In this document: one piece after another, positions 1-11,321 of the stretch | How positions within the stretch are numbered: position 1 is the stretch's first letter | Layout of the letters: every line of letters begins with the position of its first letter | NCBI GenBank assembly: GCA_019677205.1 | Contig: JAAMXY010001778.1 | Coordinates: 1-20,732, forward strand | DNA: 20,732 nucleotides | Direction of reading: 5' to 3' | Origin: Pinguiococcus pyrenoidosus | Lineage: Eukaryota; Sar; Pinguiophyceae; Pinguiochrysidales; Pinguiochrysidaceae | The notes under the pieces: generated by a model | Database searches by the model: none | Seen by the model: only the letters and a program-made list of their open reading frames with translations | What the model was told of the DNA's origin: nothing | Translations under genes and position numbers: made by a program

Positions 1-3000
1 TTGAAGCGATTGACATGCTGCCGTCCGTCGTGGTCCCCCTTCCTGAGCCTCTGAAGACGGGGAAGTTCTACTATGAGGTGGACGTCCTGGAAGTCGGTGG
101 CAAGGGTCGTGGCCAGACAGATAATTCGAGGAATCCAGCGAGCGAGGGCGGCCAACTGACGATTGGCTGGGCCACCAGCAAGTTCGTCGGAGAGTATTAC
201 AACTTTCAGGGCGTTGGCGACGACCGGCACAGCTGGGGCCTCCGCGCTTGCGACCCGAGGCCCTGGCACACCTGGGCGGACCTGGACGAGGAGGAGGCCA
301 ACCAGAAAGGCCCTTGCGCGGTGCATCGGGGAAAGCCTCATCGGTGGGAAGTGCAGAAGGAGGGCAAGGCGCATCGAAAGTCCAACACGAACATTGAGGT
401 GATGCCTGATTTCGGCGTGCACGAGTCCAAAGTCGACGATCCGCGCAGCGACGAAGACGATGAGATCAAGGAGGAGTCGATGATTGGCTGGGGCAAGAAG
501 AACCTTGTGCCCACAATGGACCGGCCACCCGAGACTCCGAACAACTCCGGGAAGGCGCTCACGGTGGGAGACACTCTGGGCTGTGCCATTGATCTTGATC
601 GGGGAGTCTACTGGTTCTACATCTTCCGCCGCAAGAAGCTCGCGGAGAAGTTTGAGGCCGCGTCCAAGAAGAACAAAGCCCTGACGTACGTGGACTTTTT
701 GGAAGTGCAGACCAAGGACGTCCTCGACGAAGAGTACGAGAGGATCTGGCCTCCTCCGGACTCCGTAAGCGAGACAGCGTTTCACCATGGGAAATCCTGG
801 CAGAGTAAGGGCGGCGTGCTCCCGGCGATCTCGCTGAATCCCTACTCCAAGATCCGAATCAACATCGGCGCCGATTTGGAGGTGCACCGCTTCAAGAATC
901 CCGACATCATGGCGTCCTGCAGCGCGTTGATGCTCGAGGGTCCGCAGGGCCTTTCGCAACCGCCGCCAAGGAGCTCTCCGGCTCAGCACACAAGCCAGAT
1001 CACGGAGACGTGCCTGCCCGTCGCATTCTTCGACGCGGCACCCGTCGAGGTACCATCTAGAGGTGCCGGCGGAGGAGGAGGAGGAGGAGGAGGAGGAGGA
1101 GGTGGGTTTGGAGGCGACAGGAGCGCGGCGAAGCCCAATAGGGGCAGGAGGCCCGACGACGACGAGGATGGACCTCTTGCCAGGGTCCTGGATCACGCAG
1201 CGTTGTCAACCATGTGGGACCGGTCCGAGTCGATACGAAGTGCGCTTTACGCGAAGGTTGACCACCTTGTGATCTTCGCCCCACCGATCGTCTTCTTGGG
1301 GGATTGTGGAGTTCTGGAAGAGTCGGATGAGCACTACGAGGGACTCGTGTCCGGACCGAGCTCGGCGACGTGGATGCCGCGCCTCAAAAACCTTCCTCGG
1401 GAGGAGGCCCTGGAGTCCAGTGCCCTGCTGGACGTTCGCGTCTATGCGAGCATTCCTGACGAGGATGAGTCCGCCCAGTGCTTCGAAGCCATGAGCGCAT
1501 GCTACTTCCAACCTTCCCAGCCGGGGGCTGCGAGATACGGATCCGTCCGGCTCGAGGGGCTTTCGATCAACCCAGATCGCGACGAGTCCTTCATCAGGCA
1601 AATCATCAGCGAGTATCTGCAGGAGCTCGTAATTTCCCACTGCAAGCTGCCTTCGCGCTCCCTGGAGCTTATCCAGAGTGCGGTGAAAGATGCCAACGCA
1701 CCTCTTCGGCATCTGGTCATCGAGGACACGACGATCACGGACTTCAGTTCAGCGGCAGTGGACGATCTCTTCGGCTTGCCCAGCTTGAACTTCGTGTCCC
1801 TAGCGCGAACGGAGATGAACGCGCAGGACTTGCGACAACTGGGCGAAATCTGCAACGAGGACGAGAGCCGCATTGAGCACCTCTCCCTCTCAGGCAACCA
1901 GCAGATTCGGGACACGATGCACGAGTTTGTCGAGGCACTTTCAGAGGACTCTCAGCTGACGTCCCTCGACGTCAGCGGCTGCATCCTGAAGCCCGCGGCC
2001 GGAAGGGTGCTCTGCGATGCACTGATGGACACGCCGAAGCTGCGTTTCCTCGACTTGTCCGGGAACCAGCTCAAGGAGCAAGCTGCAAGCACCGTGGCGC
2101 GCCTCATCCTGGTACAGCCGACGCTCACGACGCTGGACGTCAGCAGGAACGGGATCGGCCCTCGCGGTGCGAAGCGCATAGCGGACGCTCTGCGCAAGAA
2201 CACGGCGTTGCTCCGGCTGGACATATCTGCCAACGAGATTGGCGCCAACGGCGCGAAGGACATTGCCGACGCGTTGTTCGACAACGAGACGCTGCGTGAA
2301 CTGGTCACCAACGACAACAGGATCGAGGACGAGGGGGCGACCGCTCTGAGCCAGGCGCTTGCCGAGCACCAGAGCCTGGAGACCTTCGCAATGGCCGACA
2401 ACTCGGTCAGCATGACGGCCAAGGTGGCGACCGCGCTGGCGCTGAAGGACGTGCTTCCTCAGAACTTCTTCCTCGGGTCGACGCTGTTCATCACCACGCG
2501 GGAGGAGTACGGCACTTTCGTGGAGAAGCCCTTGACATACGCCGTGCGGTACAAGTTCATCGAGCTCACCGAGTTTCTCATCGAGGAGCGGAATGTGGAC
2601 GAGGGCGATCTGGAGGACTCCCGCGTACAGGATGGGGTCACCGTCGGGGACGAGGACGCCGCCGATGCGCTGCACAACTTGATCTGCGCCCCCGCGTCCC
2701 TGTACACGTCTGAAGAGCGTCTGAGGCTTGCGCACACCATGCTGGGCGAGGACGGCAGCAGAGGCCTGCACAAGCGGGAGAAGCGCTACATGACCTGGTA
2801 CACTCCCAATCGGCAGGCCCTGCTGGTCAACACCAAGGCCGAGTATTTGGAAGACGCATGGTGCTGCGGAGTCCATCGCGCGATCCCTCAGTTCACCACG
2901 TCCCTCCCCGAGCCGATCGGCGGGTGGGGACGAGACGGAGATCCCGATTGGGAAGACCATGATCGGAGCAAGGAGAGGTGGGCGCACCTTCGGAGCAAGG

Positions 3001-4757
3001 CTCTGGCGTATCGATACGCCGAGAACGGATATTGGTCCTGCTTCGAAGATCCGTTGACGGGGAAGCGCTTTGTCCAAGATCGTCGGAAGGTGGAGGACGA
3101 AGGGAGGCATCCTGATCAGGACGAGTTCTTCTGGCTGTCTAGCGCCAAGGATCATGCCATTCCCATCCCCGACGACGTGGATATCACCCGCCCGAAGCGG
3201 CTGGCGGCTTCGCTGTCGGCTCTCGAGGTGGCGATGCGGCAGGTGCGCAAGCAGGCGGACAAGGGCAACTTGTACTTGTACGAGCCGGCGGCCGCCTACA
3301 TCGCCGCGATCAGGGAAGTCGAGGCCGCGGCCGTGCTTCGGAAACGGCTGAGTGCGTACCTAACAACTCGGAACCTGGCGCTGATCATGGCCGAGGTGAC
3401 GGGCGACCACGGGGGCAAGAATACCGAGCATTCCTGGCACCATGCGGTGGACAGTCGATTGCCACGGGGCGTCATCGACCTCCGCCCCGCCTGGCCAGCG
3501 TCCACCCCCATCAGGAGTAAGCAGCAGCAGTACGAGGTACACGCCGAGGCAGAGGCGGTTTGCCTGGTCTTGTGGATCTCCTTCGTGGCCCTGCACGTCG
3601 GATACACCGGCGCAGAGTTCACTGCGGAGAAGTTGCCGTGGTTGACGCGAGGGGCAAGCCTGCGGAACGAGTCGCGCACGGCGCTTCTTGCGGCCTTGGA
3701 GCAGGGACACTACGAACTGGCCGAGCTGCTTCTGAAGCGCAACTTCGCGAAGGAGTGCAAGCTGGCCGAGATATCCGCCGATGGATCCAAGGAGATGCGG
3801 AAATTCTCCGAGTTCGAGGGCACCAAAGACGCGAAGAATCTCTTCCCCACCAGTACGAACCTGCGCATCACGTATCTCGAGACGGGGGTCGATGCGATCT
3901 TCCTCCGGCAGTACCCTGACCTCCTCCGGGTGAACGAGGTACCAATCCTCAAACGGAAGAGCGCGTTCTCCAAGAAGCTCGGTATTCCCCAGCGACGGGC
4001 CCGTTCTGCCTTTGAGCTCGCGGCCGCGGCGGGGAAGGGGAGGATCATGGAGCAACTCGTCCGGTGCGGAGCGAAGTACATCAATCCGACCTTGTCCGAG
4101 GAGGACTCCGACAGCGACCGACTCTTCACCCTCATCGAGCTGCTGGTCAGCCTGGCGAATGCGGCGGTGGAAGACGAGGACGACCGAGCGAAAGTGCTCT
4201 TCTTCGCGAAGGAGATTCTAACGGAGATCACCTCGGACCCAAACATCCTCATCACAGCTGAAGAAATGGCGAAGCCGAGCAACTTCAAGCGTCATCCCTT
4301 GTTCGCCGCCGTCAAGAGCGGGAACCTCGAGCTTGTTAGCATGCTGCTTGACCACGGAGGGGTTTTCGTGGCCATCGCTGTGGAGAGTGGCATAACGCAG
4401 GATGGCTGGACGCCCATCAGCCTGGCCGTGTACAACGGCTTTCTGGAGATCACGAAGCTTCTGCTGCTCAACAACGCGGATCCGCTCCATGACTTCCACC
4501 AGCACTGTAAGCTGCACAACAAGGTCCACGAGTACCAGCGGGTTCGCCGGGATGGCCAGCTCGACCCGCGCCACGTGGCGCTCCGGAAGCAAAAGAGCCG
4601 TTTGAAGAAGCTGAAGAAGCGCAGAGGAGCAGGCGGAGTGGTACGTGTGCATACTGGTTGTTCTGCCTTGATTCCCCAAGCATCCGGTGGAGAGCGCTCA
4701 CCAGTCTCGGTCGCCCGCGCAGACTTCCAAGATGGATGAGCTCAAGGCCAAGGTTCT

Positions 4758-4788
<31 letters not shown>

Positions 4789-7563
4789 TACGGCGATCCC
4801 GAGCTCGGGCGTCCGGACATGGACGAGCACGAAGGGGAAGATGAGCCGCCGTCGCTGGCCTTTGGCTCGTCGGAGAGAATGCCGCACGGAAGTGTACGAG
4901 CGGTGCGAGTCCGGCAGGAGAGCTTCCGAAAGCAAGACAGCTTTGCGGAGCGACTCCAGAATAGGCTGAAGTACGCCCAGTCGGAGGCGCCGAAAGGAGC
5001 GCCGTCAGGCTCGGACGATGTTCCCGTCGTTGGTACGAACTTTGTCACGAACGCGTACTACATCTCGTTGTTCCGGATGCAGCGTCAGGAGTACTTGTCC
5101 GCGTGGGAGGCGAACTGCAGCAACGACGGGGGAAGCAATGTGACCGAGCTAAATGACGCAACGGAGAAGTATGACCTCTCGCGCGAGATGCAGAAAATCC
5201 TCAACGAGACGCCCCAGGTACGCATAGTCCTGTGCTTGCGCTTGCGGTGCTGCCTGCAGCTTACGGGAGTCTCTTCGTAGGTGAAGCGCCTCCGGGAGCG
5301 ATGGATCACGAAGCACGTAATGCAAGGGATCTCGCTCTACCTGATCTTCGTGATCATCCTGACGGCGGCAGCATTCCTTGTCTCGGATCTGAACATCACT
5401 GGCTCCGCCCAGCTCTACCGCTTCAACGACATCCTCGGGGCGAAGTCCGTAGAGACTCCGCTTCCCTTCGAGGAGGAGTCGCCGGAGGTCATTTTCTTCG
5501 ATGACATCCAGAACCCGGAGGACTTCTTCACGTACGGACAGACGAGCTTCGTGATCGGGCTCTATCCCGACGCGACGCCAGGATGGCTCGACCAGCACAA
5601 CCGGTTGATCGGGTCGCCCAGGCTGCTGCAGGACCGCACCTCGGTGTCGAGATGCTCCTTGACGTCGACGAATGCGGGGGACGACCTCGAGGAGATCCTG
5701 CTGGGCGACCCAGACGACCCCAGCACCGACTTTGGCCAGGTGTGCTTCAGCGTCGCCGAGAACGTCACCACCAACATTGCCCTGCCCGTAGCGAACGGGA
5801 CTCAAGTGACGGAGATTTTCAGCGAGCTCGAGAGCATCAACTGGATCGACGGTGCAACGGAGAAGGTGACCATCACGTACACCGTCGTGAATCGCTTGCT
5901 CCGCCTGGTGCAAGTCTCCCGGCTGGAAGTCGAATTCCCGGACGTCGGAGATGCCTTCCCGCGCAGTCAGTTCACCGTGCTCCCCGCGGCGTTTCTGGAC
6001 CGGAGGATCCGAGCCGCGGACTACTTCGTGCTGTTGCTTTCCTTCGCCGTGCTGATCTTCATTGGTATCGAGGTGCTCGAGTACCGTTCGAATCCAAAGC
6101 GCTACGTGCACAATCGCTGGAACGTTGCCGACTTGACCGTGTGCAGCCTGAACTTGATCTGGTGCTTCGTGCTGCTAGGGGCGAGGGTGGAAGCTGTGCG
6201 GCGCATTGCAAACTTTATTGACGCCCGCGAGGGCGACCCCTTGGCGAACCTCGAGCTCTTCCGAGTCGGGGAGCTTTTCGAGATCGCCAGCACGATCGTG
6301 AGCGCCACGATCGTCATCAGCTGGGCAAAGCTGATCAAGTACTTCCGCCTGCTGCCCGTCCTGGGACCCGTGCTGATGTCCCTGAGCGGCACGCTGCTCG
6401 ATTTCCGAACCTGGGTCTTCGTCCTTTTCCTGATCTTCTTCGCCATCTGCTTTGGGCTGGGCGTGTTCGTCCGATTCGGAGCCCACACGGAAGTGTTCCG
6501 ATCCTTCCCGCTCACGCTGGTGGCGATCTTCGACTCCTTCAATGGCGAGTCGTACTTCGACGAGATGACAGGTCTCGACACGGGGTTCAACTCGGCGCGC
6601 ATCGGTGCAGGCGTGGGCTTCTGGTTCATTCTGAGTCTGCTCGCCACGATGATCCTCGCCAATGTGTTCATCAATGTCACGGGGTCCATCTATGACGAAA
6701 GGCAGGCCAAGTCCGTCCAGGCTTGGGAGGACGAGGTCAACGAGCTGATGCTGAAGGCCAAGTGGAGCGAGGTGCACGACAGGCCTCCCCTGACGTACGC
6801 CGATCGGCTCTTCGAGAGTCTGCGCCTCTTCCTGAACAGAATCAAGAAGAAGATGAAAAAGCAGCTCAACATGGCAGAGAATCCGGTGGGTCGCCGCAGG
6901 AGGCATCGGCGCCAGGCCAGGGACCCGGCTTTCATGCGATTCCGCCTTCCGAACGCGGCCAACGAAGATCACGGCAAGCCGAGGGAGAGCCTCGTGCAGG
7001 AGGAAGGCGAGGACTGGAACTACTGGCCCCAGTTCGTTGAGCTCTTCGACGAGATCGTGGAGTACACCCGGGCGAAGGCGAGCGAGAAATCCAGGTCGAG
7101 CTCCCATGGTAGCAGCAACCGACACACCATGGGAGGCGTCTTCGATCGTATGGTCTTCAGTCCGCGGACCAACCGGCGCGCACGGGTGATGCCGGGGTTG
7201 GCCGGCCCGGATCGAAGTGATCTTCTCGAGAGGTACTGGATGGATCGAGACAACGAGTACGAGAGGATCCGCATCGAGATCCAGGATCGCAGGCTAAAGA
7301 AGAGGCTCTTTGATCTGGCGCACAAGATTGGGTTCGACGCGCTCAGCTGCCTCTGGAGCAACCTGGAAGGGAAGGAGAAGGAAGTATTTGCGCAGGGCAT
7401 GAACGAACGAAGCCTTGAGCAGGGTCTGGCCTGGATTGAAGATCCGGACCTCTTGGATGTGATCCTGGATTACGATGACCCGGTGGGAGTGATGCTGCTG
7501 CTCTTCCGCGACTACAACGACGAGTCTCTCCGCCGATGGCGCAGCCGTCAAAAGAGCGACTAA
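1..7563 (+). CDS. SPRY-LRR-ankyrin-polycystin (PKD2/TRPP-type) cation channel, 5' partial
   Basis: Three exons join in frame: 1-4640, 4723-5217 and 5281-7563 (TAA). The introns 4641-4722 (GTACGT..CAG) and 5218-5280 (GTACGC..TAG) are both phase 0. The frame is open to the window edge and the first Met (15) sits at the start of the SPRY fold, so the true start is probably upstream; 2467 residues are visible from Met15. Order: SPRY-like domain (about 14-300), poly-Gly (352-366), LRR_RI-type leucine-rich repeats (about 560-810), ankyrin-like repeats (about 1221-1244, 1330-1354, 1427-1490), acidic linker, then a six-helix channel. TM1 is near 1719-1741. A large extracellular loop with N-glycosylation sequons carries the polycystin signature INWIDGATEKVTITYTVVN (from about 1892). 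TM2-TM6 lie at nt 6013-6678, with a pore loop before TM6 (FNGESYF). The C-terminus is basic then acidic. Family knowledge predicts a non-selective or Ca2+-permeable channel in a ciliary or internal membrane. The domain calls are clear; the ligand is unknown. Confidence 0.88.
1069..1106 (+). repeat. GGA microsatellite encoding poly-glycine
   Basis: A run of GGA triplets in frame within the channel gene encodes about 14 consecutive glycines between the SPRY domain and the LRR region. It probably acts as a flexible linker, and its length may vary between strains. Confidence 0.9.
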
Positions 7564-7878
7564 TCAAAGCAACATTTGCGTTCAGCAAGTGAACTCTAGA
7601 CTTGTCTTGCCGACTCGCAAGGACACTCGGTTCCTCCTTCTACTCCACTACTCGCCGCTCGGCATACGCCTGGGGATCAAAGCCTGCGTGACGTCCCTTA
7701 CGGAGGCAGCTTCTAGGCATTTCCACAGGCACTACAAGGAGACACCACGTACTACTGGAGGACAGTCCAGGCTATGTACACGGCAACGGACCAATCTTCC
7801 CAGGCAACAGACCAATCTTCCCAGGCAACAGAGCAGTTCGGAACGGACGCACGGACGCACCAAATGCGTTGCCTCCAG
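7564..7878. other. Convergent intergenic region, 3' ends of channel and zinc-finger genes
   Basis: This stretch lies between the stop codon of the channel gene (+) and that of the glutamine-rich zinc-finger gene (-). No coding region or RNA gene is recognisable. It is less GC-rich than the flanking exons and probably holds both 3' UTRs. The only structure seen is the 21-nt direct repeat annotated separately. Confidence 0.6.
7782..7831. repeat. Two perfect 21-nt tandem copies plus a partial copy
   Basis: The unit ACCAATCTTCCCAGGCAACAG occurs at 7790-7810 and again, identically, at 7811-7831. A partial match (GGCAACGG) comes just before. It lies in the presumed 3' UTR between two convergent genes. 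Confidence 0.9.
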
Positions 7879-8253
7879 TCATTGCCGAGTCCTCTTTCTC
7901 TGTGAGGCTTGCGAGTCGGCAATCGCAAAATCATCCACCAGCGGCAGGCAACCCCGCTCGTCCGGGGATGAAGGACCGTGAAAAGCGGCGTTGGGGAACT
8001 GGACCGACGGGCGACAGGCTCGCGAAAGCTCCGCTGCCCTGATACCATGACATGCCCCGGCAGTCCGCAAAGATGCCGAGAAGGGAGGAGCAAAGGGCTG
8101 AAAGGGGTGCCCCTCCAAATGGTGGGGCAAATCAACGAGAGAAGGACGCTCGGGAGGGCACTGGAGAAAGGCTTCCCGATATGTCAGCTGAACCAGAGCT
8201 TGGTGTCTCCTGCGCTCCTGAAGTTGCTGCAGAATGGCGAACTGCCGCAGCTC

Positions 8254-8291
<38 letters not shown>

Positions 8292-10192
8292 CCTCTTCTT
8301 TTCGTACTTGCTGGCGAGGCAGTGGCTGGTGCTGCGGCTGCTGACACTGCTGTTCTTGTTGTTGTTGTTGTTGCTGCTGCTGCTGCTGCTGGTGTTGCTG
8401 CCGGCGTTGCTGCCGGCGCTGCTGGTGTTCGTAGTACTGGCGGTTCTGATGCTGCGGCCGGCGGAGCTGGTGTTCGTGGTACTGGCGGTTCTGATGGTGC
8501 TGGTGGTCGAAGTTCTCTTGGAGCTGCTGCTGCCGGAGTTGTTGTTGCCGGAGTTGTTGTTGCCGTAGGAAAAGATGTCGCTGACTCTCCAGCAGCCGGG
8601 GCTCCGCGGGTTGCATTTCTCCTCGCTCTAGAATCAGCTGGCACTGCTTTTGCTGATCCCGCAGCCACAGTTGCTGGTTTTCTTGCTGCTGCAGCAGATG
8701 CTGCTGCTGCATACCGTCTTGTGCGAGCAGTGTGCTGCGCACGAAGGGTTCTTGCCGCTGCTGCAATCCACAGAACGCGCTGGTTGTACGTGCGTGCTGC
8801 TGATGGGCCTCGAGCTCATCTTGCGTAGTCGAGGTTACCATAGACGCCAAGTGCGCTCCCAAGTCTACAGGGAGCGCATTGCCCGGCGAAGTTGCCTTCA
8901 GCTTCTCGTCGAGCACCGTCAAAATGGACTGCAACACAGCAGTACGTCAGAAGCGGAAGGCCGCAGGCTGCAACCTGGGCAGTGAGATCGCCAGCGTCTC
9001 ACCTGAAAAAGTCCCCTCTGAATCTGTTCCGTGCCTCTCGCTGACGCAGCTATGGGCGTGGGCGCAGGGGTTCCACAAGGCGATATCTGAAGTGAGGAAG
9101 AAGTCACACGCCAGCATTCCAATGTGGCCGCTTCCTGTTCTGCCCGTACCTCTGCCATCACTTCCTCCAGAGGCTGAGGCTGAATGTGATGCTCTGCGAC
9201 GCACTTAGAGGACTGCTCGATTCTTTTCTTGCCTTAGCTTCTTCTTCACACTTACCGAGCAGCTTCCCATCCACTTCGTCCAAGCCCGGGAAAGCGCCTG
9301 AGCTGTCCGCCTCGGGGAAGAGAATGCCCAAGTCTTGCTCTGGAGCTGGCGTCACGCCGCCATCGAAGGCTTGGGAGATTAGCGATAGCGGTGCCGCCTG
9401 CGCTGCCGCTGGCTCTCCAAGATCGAGCAGAAGCTCCTTTGGAGGTGCCATTGACGAGGCGGGGTTGTCTGGCGAGAAAGGGGGCGTCCCAGAAGTGCCA
9501 CTCGTCTCAATGAGATCTCTCGTCCAAGTCCTTGTGGCCGCAAAGAGTTGTTGGCGCTTCTCTGCCTCGTACACGGACTTCAACGGCGGTCGCCACCCGC
9601 CTGTCGAACCCGCCGTGAGCTCTGGGATTCTTCCGCGCAGAATCGCTCCGACTCACCGTGGCATCGGTCCAGATGCTTGGCCATATTTGAAGAGTTATGG
9701 AAGGTCCTCTGCTCCGACTCCGGGCAGAGGGGACAGGTGTAGTAGCCATCCTTGCCTCGGTAGGGCACCCAGTGACATCGTGGACCCCTAGAGGGTGCGT
9801 CAAAGTGAGCCCATTTGGCCCAAGTGCGCACGTGTGTGTTTTAGGCGGAAGTCTGGTGGGTAGACGCACTCCAAGGAGGTCTGCCCCAATGCACGTTGCG
9901 CCTTTCCCATCGCGTGAGGCAGCGATGGGTCAGGTCGTGGACCAAAAGGTCTCGGCCGCCCGTGGCGAAGTCCCGCTCTTCCATGGGTCCTACTAGCCGT
10001 GCGACCCTACCTGCGCTTCGCGACCCTCGGTCTCTTGCGGGCTCCGCCTTGCCCCGGCCTCTCAGCATCGCTGTCGCCTTCTGGGAATCTTGATTCCAAG
10101 GGCACGCAGAGGCCACCGTAGCCGTCTTGCAGCTCAAAAATGGATTTCGTCGATATCTCGTGCTGCTCCCCGTCGTCCGCTTTTACGCGCAT
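7879..10192 (-). CDS. CCHH zinc-finger protein with glutamine-rich C-terminal half
   Basis: Not a recognised orthologue. A five-exon model fits all phases: 10192-10011, 9787-9657, 9600-9256, 9193-9003 and 8928-7879 (stop), giving 632 residues. Introns are 10010-9788, 9656-9601 (GTGAGT), 9255-9194 (GTAAGT) and 9002-8929, all GT-AG. The first exon ends in a basic stretch resembling a nuclear localisation signal (ARKRPRVAKRR). The second encodes a single zinc finger, CPLC then HLDRCH (C-x2-C-x14-H-x4-H). The last exon begins with a possible amphipathic helix (SILTVLDEKLKA) and runs into about 200 residues of Gln with Leu, Arg and His, including two 15-residue repeats containing HQNRQY. A further 63-nt segment (9149-9087) may also be spliced, giving 611 residues. 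A nuclear transcription or RNA-associated role is inferred from composition only. The least certain parts are the start Met and the first intron, 223 nt against 56-74 nt for the others. Confidence 0.65.
8251..8570 (-). repeat. CAG/CAA repeat cluster encoding poly-Gln, with 45-nt and 15-nt repeats
   Basis: On the minus strand this encodes two long Gln tracts (nt 8251-8290, CTG on the plus strand; nt 8354-8391, mixed TTG/CTG). A 45-nt direct repeat has near-identical 30-nt cores at 8422-8451 and 8467-8496. A 15-nt repeat (unit GCCGGAGTTGTTGTT) covers about 8529-8570 and encodes LRQQQ units. The mixture of CAG and CAA suggests the long Gln run is kept by selection or by older slippage, not by one pure recent expansion. 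Confidence 0.88.
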
Positions 10193-11321
10193 GCTGGGCG
10201 TCTCTTCTTGCTTCGCGGTAGTCCCCGTCGTCGAAGAACCTGCTGACGCGTCACGGACGATCCCACGACGTTGAAGAAGTCGCAGAAGACGTCTTTGTGG
10301 CGTGCGCAAGATCGCTTAAATCCTGAAGCTTGACGGACCGCTATTCGAGACTCATGGCCTCGTGGGGAGTCCCGGCGCAGTTTCCCATTCATTATTTTGG
10401 TACTTTCCAATGCTGCCATAGAACGGAAGAGCTACACAGGAGAGAAGCTGGCCAAACTGGAGCTGGTATTCTGGCTGGCACGCCTGTATAAGCGGGGACG
10501 TCTCAGAATGGTGCAGCTACCCGAGCGCGTCACTGGGAGTCGATTGGCACATTCAGCCTTCAGCACCCGTGCTGCTTTCTCAACTGCGGGCACCGCCAGT
10601 CCCATTGGCTTGCTTGTGGTTTTCTCAAAAATGTAACGACGCATCAAGTGTACATGTACCAGGGAAGCCGTAGGTATAGCAAGAAGTGCATTGCTCATCG
10701 ATCTCGAAAAATCCACGAAGAATCTGCTTCACAGAGTCTGCAAGGGGCTTCCGCGACCGACCATTCTCCCCAGATCGGCTTGCTGGGTCTCCTCCGATTT
10801 TCTGTACCATACCAGGTATGTACAAGCAAGAGGACAAAGCAGCATGTTCATGTGACGTGTCCGAAAACACTGGAAGCGCGATGTCCCATTCGTTTGCTCT
10901 ACAAGAGGAACTCCACCCAAGCAATCCATCAGTCTGAGCTGGAAGTTGGAACTCCTTCTCCTCTCTCCCGAGGCATGCTTCAGCTCTTCACGCTCTTGGT
11001 CCTCCAGGATTCGGCAAGTCACGCAGACGATTCATCTTCTTGCGCACCGAGTCGTCAGGCGATTCGTTGGAACCGTTAGGATGAACTTTCCTGCCCAATC
11101 CGAAAGAAGCGTAGCAGACATGGAACGTCGGCAACACCAACTGGCTGGTGAAGAGCCAAAGAGCAGGCAATCCAAAATCGACCGAATCTTGTCCCTGTCT
11201 AGGGAAGATTCCCCGCCGTCGTCCCTCTTGTGCTCTCCACGTATGCTTTTGTCGCCGCTCTGACCACCTGGTCTTGCAGAAGAGCACCGAGTCTCGAGGT
11301 TTCACTGGAGACCCCGGTGAA
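10193..11321. other. Divergent intergenic region of 1.1 kb, no recognised gene
   Basis: This lies upstream of both the zinc-finger gene (-) and the PhoD-like gene (+), so it should hold both promoters and 5' UTRs. Base composition is clearly lower in GC than the flanking exons. Several open frames of 80 to 105 codons occur on both strands. The most protein-like is on the minus strand at about 11022-10729 (charged start, EDQEREELKHASGERRR), but I cannot assign it to a family or link it by phase to a neighbour. A pyrimidine-rich stretch ending in TTGCAG at 11274-11279, shortly before the PhoD start codon, could be the acceptor of a 5' UTR intron. Confidence 0.45.

Noticed and set aside
1941-3155. 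Long minus-strand open frame opposite the LRR and linker region of the channel gene
   Set aside because: It is an antisense shadow of a clearly coding plus-strand frame in GC-rich DNA; it has no recognisable domain, and its composition follows from the opposite strand's codons.
7978-8828. Plus-strand open frames rich in Leu, Ala and Val over the CTG repeats
   Set aside because: They read the complement of the CAG/CAA repeats of the minus-strand zinc-finger gene. Leu, Ala and Val runs are the expected by-product, and the minus-strand frame has matched introns and a zinc finger upstream.
10112-10138. Stretch resembling the dinoflagellate spliced leader (CCGTAGCC..GCTCAA)
   Set aside because: The match is gapped and imperfect, lies on the plus strand inside a predicted minus-strand exon, and is not followed by a gene start. 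Gene layout also does not look dinoflagellate. Probably chance.
11148-11321. 58-codon N-terminal extension of the PhoD-like protein
   Set aside because: The frame is open, but using it would bury the signal peptide; the segment has splice-acceptor-like sequence and lower coding quality, so it is treated as 5' UTR.
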